10,114 nt of DNA from Oscillospiraceae bacterium (GTDB lineage: Bacteria > Bacillota_A > Clostridia > Saccharofermentanales > Saccharofermentanaceae): positions 1 through 10,114 of the forward strand of contig CADCPU010000249.1 of NCBI GenBank assembly GCA_902803365.1, written 5' to 3'. The notes under the pieces were generated by a model. The model saw only the letters and a list, made by a program, of their open reading frames with translations, did not search any database and had not been told where the DNA came from. Made by a program: the position numbers and the translations under genes. Shown here piece by piece: positions 6,089 to 10,114 of the stretch. The first letter of the stretch is position 1, and each line of letters starts with the position of its first letter.

Positions 6089-7972
6089 ATGAAAATATGT
6101 GCATTTGTCGGAGATATGTATCGAGACTATTCGGCATCGATAATCCTGACACTTCAGGCAAAGGCTATCGAGAAAGGTCATACGATCGATCTTTTCGGAA
6201 ACTGCTCGGTTCCGAGCGAGAACCCATTGCACAGTGAGGGATTAAGAAGCATCCTTGCCCTTCCTAAGTTCGAAAACTATGACGGCATCATCATCTGCTC
6301 GGACACTCTCAATCACGCAGGACTTAACAAAGTCCTTCTCGATCGACTTATCGCCACGCCTAACCTTCCTCCGACGGTCAGTATCCGTGTTGACGAGCCG
6401 GGTTTCTACAGCATCGTTCCTGATAACAGGAGCATTATGTATGATATATCCAAATATGTGATCGGAAAGGTCGGTTGCGATGATATCGGCTTTGTAACGG
6501 GACGCGACGATTTAAAGGATTCCCAGGAAAGACGAGCAGGTTTTGAAGACGCAATGGAAGAAGCGGGACTTCCAATAAGAGAAGAGATGATCTTCCACGG
6601 CAACTATTGGACTAACCAGGGACCTGAGACAGCCGATTTCTTTACCAAACCGGACGGCACCTTACCCAAGGCCATCATCTGTTCCAACGACTATATGGCC
6701 ATCGCTCTTATGGATGAACTCCAGAAGAGAGGTTATACCATACCTGATGACACGATGATCACCGGTATCGATAACATCGAGGCTTCAGCGATCCATGTCC
6801 CTTCACTCACAACATCGGATATTCCGGAGACGACGCTCGCCAACGCAGCGATCGATTGTCTTGAAAGAGTACTCGCAGGTGAGACATTCGATATGAACGT
6901 AACCGTTCCGGGCCGCCTGATATTAAGAGAAAGTTCAAACGACGAGATCAACAAGCAGGACGTAAACGAGATGCACAGGAAGCTCGATGCCATCCAGCGC
7001 AACTATTACGATAATACAAGAGCCTTCGTGCTGATGTGTTCTGAATATGGTGACATTCTTAACTTCGAAGACTGTTCCAAGCTCACATTGATGAATCTCA
7101 GAGACACCAAGGTCTGCAGCGAAGTATTTCTATGCAGACACGGTGAGAACGACAACTTCCTCAAGGGATATTGCAATAAAGATTCCTGCTCGATATCATC
7201 CGCAAAATTCCCTCTCCACGCTCTGCTCCCCAAGGAGTATGATATGAAAAAGCCGGGACTACGGGTATTCCTCCCGATCTTCTTCAAGAGTGAAGTGTAC
7301 GGACACGCGGCATTGACTCTCGATCCGGATTCAATGTTCTTCATCGATGAAAAGCTCGAATTCGTCTTAACGCTCATGGGACAGACACTCAACCGTCTCA
7401 ATCTCTACACAAAGCTCTCCGAAGCAAATGACATCATGGATCTTTATGTCAAGGATTCTCTCACGGGACTTTATAACCGCAGAGGTTTTGAGGAAAACAT
7501 CTCCAAGGTATTCAAGAACGGCTTGTTTGAAAAACACGGAATCGCCGTTGTAAGTATCGATATGGACGGCCTTAAGTGGATCAACGACAACCTCGGACAT
7601 CCGTCAGGTGACGAAGCTCTCAAAGCTACGGCAAGTTGTCTCGAGAGAGCCCTTCAGCCGAATGAATTCGGTGCAAGAATGGGCGGTGACGAATTCTCCG
7701 CGATTCTCGTACTTGATAACACTGCGAGAGTCGGACAATTCATACGCAAGTTCAGGAACGAGATCAAGGAGTTCAACAAAACGAGCAATGCCGAGTATAC
7801 GGTAAGCGCCAGCGTCGGAACATGCGAAGTACCAAGCTGGGATCTTCTCATGGAGAGCATCACCAAGGCAGACAAGATCATGTATGTCGAAAAGCGCACC
7901 AAGAAGCACTCCAGGACTTCTATGGAAGAGAGCGCTCCGACAGTCAATCCCGCAGAGATCGCCGATAAGTAA
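6089..7972 (+). CDS. Diguanylate cyclase with cytoplasmic LacI-like ligand-binding domain
   Basis: A 627-residue soluble protein predicted to make cyclic di-GMP in response to a small ligand. Residues 1-285 are a LacI/GalR-type binding domain (Peripla_BP_3 fold): KICAFVGDMYRDYSA at the start, DGIIICSDT, IGFVTGRDD followed by QERRAGFEDAMEEAGL, AIICSNDYMAIALMDEL and MITGIDNIEAS. The helix-turn-helix head of true LacI repressors is absent and there is no signal peptide or membrane segment, so ligand binding should occur in the cytoplasm. Residues about 290-445 form a helical linker and a GAF-like domain with several cysteines. The GGDEF domain covers about 446-610, with D456 in DSLTGLYNRRGF, metal ligand D491 in IDMDGLKWINDNLGH and the intact motif GGDEF at 532-536. 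The RxxD inhibitory site is missing (QPNE occupies that place). A short Ser/Thr/Lys-rich tail follows. Confidence 0.9.
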   Translation: MKICAFVGDMYRDYSASIILTLQAKAIEKGHTIDLFGNCSVPSENPLHSEGLRSILALPKFENYDGIIICSDTLNHAGLNKVLLDRLIATPNLPPTVSIRVDEPGFYSIVPDNRSIMYDISKYVIGKVGCDDIGFVTGRDDLKDSQERRAGFEDAMEEAGLPIREEMIFHGNYWTNQGPETADFFTKPDGTLPKAIICSNDYMAIALMDELQKRGYTIPDDTMITGIDNIEASAIHVPSLTTSDIPETTLANAAIDCLERVLAGETFDMNVTVPGRLILRESSNDEINKQDVNEMHRKLDAIQRNYYDNTRAFVLMCSEYGDILNFEDCSKLTLMNLRDTKVCSEVFLCRHGENDNFLKGYCNKDSCSISSAKFPLHALLPKEYDMKKPGLRVFLPIFFKSEVYGHAALTLDPDSMFFIDEKLEFVLTLMGQTLNRLNLYTKLSEANDIMDLYVKDSLTGLYNRRGFEENISKVFKNGLFEKHGIAVVSIDMDGLKWINDNLGHPSGDEALKATASCLERALQPNEFGARMGGDEFSAILVLDNTARVGQFIRKFRNEIKEFNKTSNAEYTVSASVGTCEVPSWDLLMESITKADKIMYVEKRTKKHSRTSMEESAPTVNPAEIADK

Positions 7973-7996
7973 GTTTATAATCAACCACACATAAGG

Positions 7997-8031
7997 ATGC
8001 CCCGTTGTAACTTCAGTGTTACACGGGGCAT
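7997..8031. terminator. Hairpin between convergent genes, probable shared terminator
   Basis: Arms ATGCCCCG (7997-8004) and CGGGGCAT (8024-8031) pair perfectly, continued by TGTAAC (8006-8011) and GTTACA (8018-8023), with one bulged T at 8005 and a six-base loop. It lies 24 bases after the stop of the plus-strand cyclase and 27 bases after the stop of the minus-strand cyclase. The downstream T-rich stretch is only moderate on the plus strand (TTCTGTTAT) and poor on the minus strand, so efficiency is uncertain. Confidence 0.7.
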
Positions 8032-8058
8032 TCTGTTATCCGTCTATTCTCATACCTG

Positions 8059-9450
8059 TCAACGATACTTAAGTTCAGGATGCGCCCAATAGTAGGCATC
8101 CTTGTCCTCATACATATTCTTGTCAGCGGCTCTCATCGCCTTGAGGATATCTTCTTCCTCTTCACTTGTCGCAAGTCCTACAGCCATCCTTACATTGTTT
8201 GACTTCGCTGCTCTTGAACGAAGGTCCTCTACCCTCTTTTCGACTTCTTCCTTCGATATTCCGCAGGAGATGACCATAAATTCATCGCCGCCCGCGCGGT
8301 AGACTTCGCTGTCAAAGAAAACGCTCTGTATGATCGATGCGGCTTCCCTGATCATCTCGTCACCGCTGTTATGACCTTCGGTATCGTTAACGCGCTTTAA
8401 TCCGTTAAGGTCAGCGAAAACGATCGCATAAGGCTCCCTGAGCGTATCCTTGCCCGCGATGACGCGGTCGATCCTGTTATTCATGATATTTCTGTTCTTG
8501 ATGCCCGTCAAAAGATCGATGGAACTTAAGATCTCCATCCTCTTCATAAGGCGATAGTTGGAGATCTCGGAAGCAATGAAGAACGTTGAAAGCTCAAGAG
8601 CCTCCTTGATCTTAACCGTATTCTCCACATTGAAGTTCGATGCCCAAATGTAACCGAGGAACTCTTCGCCATGCTTGAGAGGGAACAAAACTATACTGTT
8701 GACCTTTGCTTCCTTAAGCGAATCGTACCATACCGGATCGACTTCCTTGAGTTTTTCCATATCACGCTCATCCTTCGCGATGATACATGTACTTCCCTGA
8801 AGCGTATTGACCCAGTTTTCGGCCATTACATAGAAGTCATCATCAATATATTCCGAGACATAAGTACCTTCGGAACCCTCCATAAGAGCTTCTGCGAGCG
8901 GATAACACTTCTTCTCGTCCTTATCCAGCATCAAGATACAGCAATGCTCGGACTCACAGATCTCACGGATATCATGGATAACTTCGTTTATCGTCTTTTC
9001 AAAATCGGTCGAGCCCCTGAACTTGATGCAGGTCTCAAGGACCTTGGTGGAAACATCCATCGATACATCCGACATCTGCTTGGTATCAGCCTGCGGAGTA
9101 ACGTCATAAGTATAGATGCAATAACCGATATTCTCCTCCTCAGACTCGAACGGGATCAGGAACATATTGAGCCAGAGGCCCATCTCATACAAGCTTACGT
9201 ATGTATGAAGAGGCTGCGCTCCGAACGCACACCTGAAGCAAAAATCTTCGAAGTTCAGATTCTTCGGGAAACACATCTCGTACGGACAGCCCGGAACAAA
9301 CGGATGACCCGTTATGTGGGCAATATCATCGCAGTGGGCCTGATTGCCCGCCACGACCTTTATATTTCCGTAATCATTCTCTGAAAAACGTTCAACTGAA
9401 ATAATGCATGTCTTTGCCTTATAGTTCTTCAATAATTCATCGAAGTTCAT
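8059..9450 (-). CDS. Diguanylate cyclase with Cys-rich N-terminal domain, GAF-like domain and GGDEF domain
   Basis: A 463-residue soluble protein predicted to synthesise cyclic di-GMP. Residues 1-120 form a PAS-like input domain unusually rich in Cys (15, 40, 55, 60, 71, 74, 111), including CPYEMC and CFRC. Residues about 135-300 look like a GAF domain (EKTINEVIHDIREICESEHCCILML, then SIVLFPLKHGEEFLGYIWASN). The GGDEF domain spans about 305-455, with D312 in IDLLTGIKNRN, metal ligand D347 in FADLNGLKRVND and the intact motif GGDEF at 387-391. The inhibitory RxxD site is absent (FFDS in that place). There are no membrane segments. GGAGG lies seven bases before ATG 9450. The gene is monocistronic and convergent with the LacI-like cyclase, with its own promoter overlapping an inverted repeat. 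The N-terminal domain may bind a metal or sense redox state (inference). Confidence 0.88.
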   Translation of the reverse strand: MNFDELLKNYKAKTCIISVERFSENDYGNIKVVAGNQAHCDDIAHITGHPFVPGCPYEMCFPKNLNFEDFCFRCAFGAQPLHTYVSLYEMGLWLNMFLIPFESEEENIGYCIYTYDVTPQADTKQMSDVSMDVSTKVLETCIKFRGSTDFEKTINEVIHDIREICESEHCCILMLDKDEKKCYPLAEALMEGSEGTYVSEYIDDDFYVMAENWVNTLQGSTCIIAKDERDMEKLKEVDPVWYDSLKEAKVNSIVLFPLKHGEEFLGYIWASNFNVENTVKIKEALELSTFFIASEISNYRLMKRMEILSSIDLLTGIKNRNIMNNRIDRVIAGKDTLREPYAIVFADLNGLKRVNDTEGHNSGDEMIREAASIIQSVFFDSEVYRAGGDEFMVISCGISKEEVEKRVEDLRSRAAKSNNVRMAVGLATSEEEEDILKAMRAADKNMYEDKDAYYWAHPELKYR

Positions 9451-9470
9451 AAGTCCCCCTCCAAAAACGC

Positions 9471-9496
9471 ACGTTATATTGATAATTATATAACGT
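9471..9496. repeat. Perfect inverted repeat overlapping the cyclase promoter (possible operator)
   Basis: ACGTTATAT at 9471-9479 is repeated in inverse as ATATAACGT at 9488-9496, with an eight-base AT-rich spacer. The dyad covers the predicted -10 and start region of the minus-strand cyclase gene, as expected for a repressor site. It has no U-tract or GC-rich stem, so it is unlikely to be a terminator. Confidence 0.5.
9485..9490 (-). promoter_or_regulatory. Predicted -10 element of the minus-strand cyclase gene
   Basis: On the minus strand this reads TATAAT, a perfect -10. Transcription would begin near 9478, giving a leader of about 28 bases with the ribosome binding site at 9455-9462. No convincing -35 is visible at the usual distance. 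Confidence 0.5.
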
Positions 9497-9569
9497 TTTG
9501 ATTCTTAAATGTTGAATATCCGCAGATATACACTAAATGTTTACATCCGCATGCAGATCCGCTGCAAAG

Positions 9570-9614
9570 AAAAAAACGCAAAAAGATCCCCGCCGCCAGA
9601 AGGCAACGGGGACC
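9570..9614 (-). terminator. Intrinsic terminator of the iorB transcript
   Basis: Arms at 9602-9614 and 9585-9597 form a 13-pair stem including G-T wobbles, closed by a four-base loop (9598-9601). On the minus strand the stem is followed by TTTTTGCG and then a further run of T. It begins 22 bases past the iorB stop. The rest of the 9451-9636 gap shows no gene; it holds this terminator, the promoter and the inverted repeat. Confidence 0.9.
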
Positions 9615-9636
9615 TGAAAAATACAACCTTTAAGTC

Positions 9637-10114
9637 TTAAGCAAGGCTCTTGCCCTTGGAGAATGCCTCAAGGTTAAGAGGGATCGTCTTAGGCTTGGAA
9701 GCGAAAGCCTCCTCGATGGACTCCTGCCAGATCTTGTCGTCGATACCGAAGTACTTGGAAAGTGCTCCGAGCATTACGATGTTTGTAGCCTTGGATGTAC
9801 CGCAGTCAAGAGCTGCGCCCAAAGCGTCGATCTCGATGATCTTTGTATCGCCGATAGCACCGTTATCAAGAGAAGCCTTGATGTCGGAAGGATACTGAAC
9901 TGCTCCGAGAAGAACAGGAAGTGATTTGATCTTCTGTGAGTTAACGATCATGACGCCGTCCTTCTTAAGAAGAGATGCCCAACGGACTGCCTCGACTTCC
10001 TCAAAGGAAAGAACGAAGTCTGCCGTACCCGGCTCAACGATAGGAGAATGAACTTCCTTACCGATCTTTACATATGTGATAACGGAACCGCCGCGCTGGC
10101 TCATTCCGTGAACC
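9637..10114 (-). CDS. iorB: Indolepyruvate:ferredoxin oxidoreductase subunit beta (C-terminal part; N-terminus beyond window)
   Basis: Small subunit of the oxygen-sensitive 2-oxoacid oxidoreductase that converts indolepyruvate and other aryl pyruvates plus CoA into aryl-acetyl-CoA and CO2, reducing ferredoxin. It works with the large IorA subunit in aromatic amino acid catabolism. The visible 158 residues open with VHGMSQRGGSVITYVKIG, a hallmark of the POR gamma/IorB domain that binds part of the catalytic core, then show TADFVLSFEEVEAVRWASLLKKDGVMIVNS and TNIVMLGALSKYFG, also typical of the family. An internal ATG at 10104 could be mistaken for the start, but the frame continues upstream with VHG, conserved in the family, so the gene runs off the right edge and lacks roughly 35 residues. 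iorA would be expected just upstream, outside the window. Transcription ends at the hairpin at 9585-9614. Confidence 0.9.
   Translation of the reverse strand, partial: VHGMSQRGGSVITYVKIGKEVHSPIVEPGTADFVLSFEEVEAVRWASLLKKDGVMIVNSQKIKSLPVLLGAVQYPSDIKASLDNGAIGDTKIIEIDALGAALDCGTSKATNIVMLGALSKYFGIDDKIWQESIEEAFASKPKTIPLNLEAFSKGKSLA

Noticed and set aside
8671..9384. Plus-strand open frame of 237 codons opposite the second cyclase
   Set aside because: The minus strand carries GAF-like and GGDEF domains; the antisense frame has no good start site and looks like a shadow.
9637..10104. Complete short gene starting at ATG 10104
   Set aside because: The upstream in-frame codons give VHG, conserved before MSQRGGS in IorB, so the ATG is internal and the gene continues beyond the window.

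Overview
The window looks like a chromosomal segment of an anaerobic Gram-positive bacterium of the class Clostridia, probably a gut or rumen Lachnospiraceae/Oscillospiraceae-type organism. This is inferred from mid-range base composition, strong GGAGG-type ribosome binding sites, a YesM/YesN-type two-component pair behind a membrane-anchored sugar-binding protein, stand-alone diguanylate cyclases, and a ferredoxin-linked indolepyruvate oxidoreductase subunit. No mobile elements, CRISPR arrays, tRNAs or rRNAs were seen. The genes are tightly packed and undamaged apart from the two cut by the window edges.

Left block (1-3458, minus strand): a probable three-gene sensory operon. In transcription order it holds a membrane-anchored periplasmic-binding-protein-like sensor (3458-2409), a YesM-type sensor histidine kinase (2428-938) and a YesN-type response regulator (945 to beyond the left edge). 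Adjacent genes overlap by 20 and 8 bases. The likely scheme is that the outer binding protein loads a ligand and signals through the kinase to the DNA-binding regulator.

Middle block (3570-5988, plus strand): divergent from the sensory operon across a 111-base region whose two predicted promoters overlap. It encodes a HAD-family phosphatase, a glycerol-1-phosphate dehydrogenase-like enzyme and a second HAD-family protein. The second HAD protein has Tyr where phosphatases carry the general-acid Asp. The spacing (21 and 22 bases) and good ribosome binding sites point to one operon.

Right block (6089-9450): two soluble GGDEF diguanylate cyclases facing each other across a shared hairpin. The first (6089-7972, plus) has a LacI-like ligand-binding domain without a DNA-binding head, then a cysteine-containing linker domain, then GGDEF. 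The second (9450-8059, minus) has a cysteine-rich N-terminal domain, a GAF-like domain and GGDEF. Both lack the RxxD inhibitory site. The promoter of the second overlaps a perfect 9-base inverted repeat.

Right edge (9637-10114, minus): the C-terminal part of indolepyruvate:ferredoxin oxidoreductase subunit beta (IorB), followed by a strong intrinsic terminator. The overall theme is ligand sensing: an extracellular sugar-type sensor and a cytoplasmic LacI-like sensor flank a small polyol-phosphate operon. A functional link between them is inference only.
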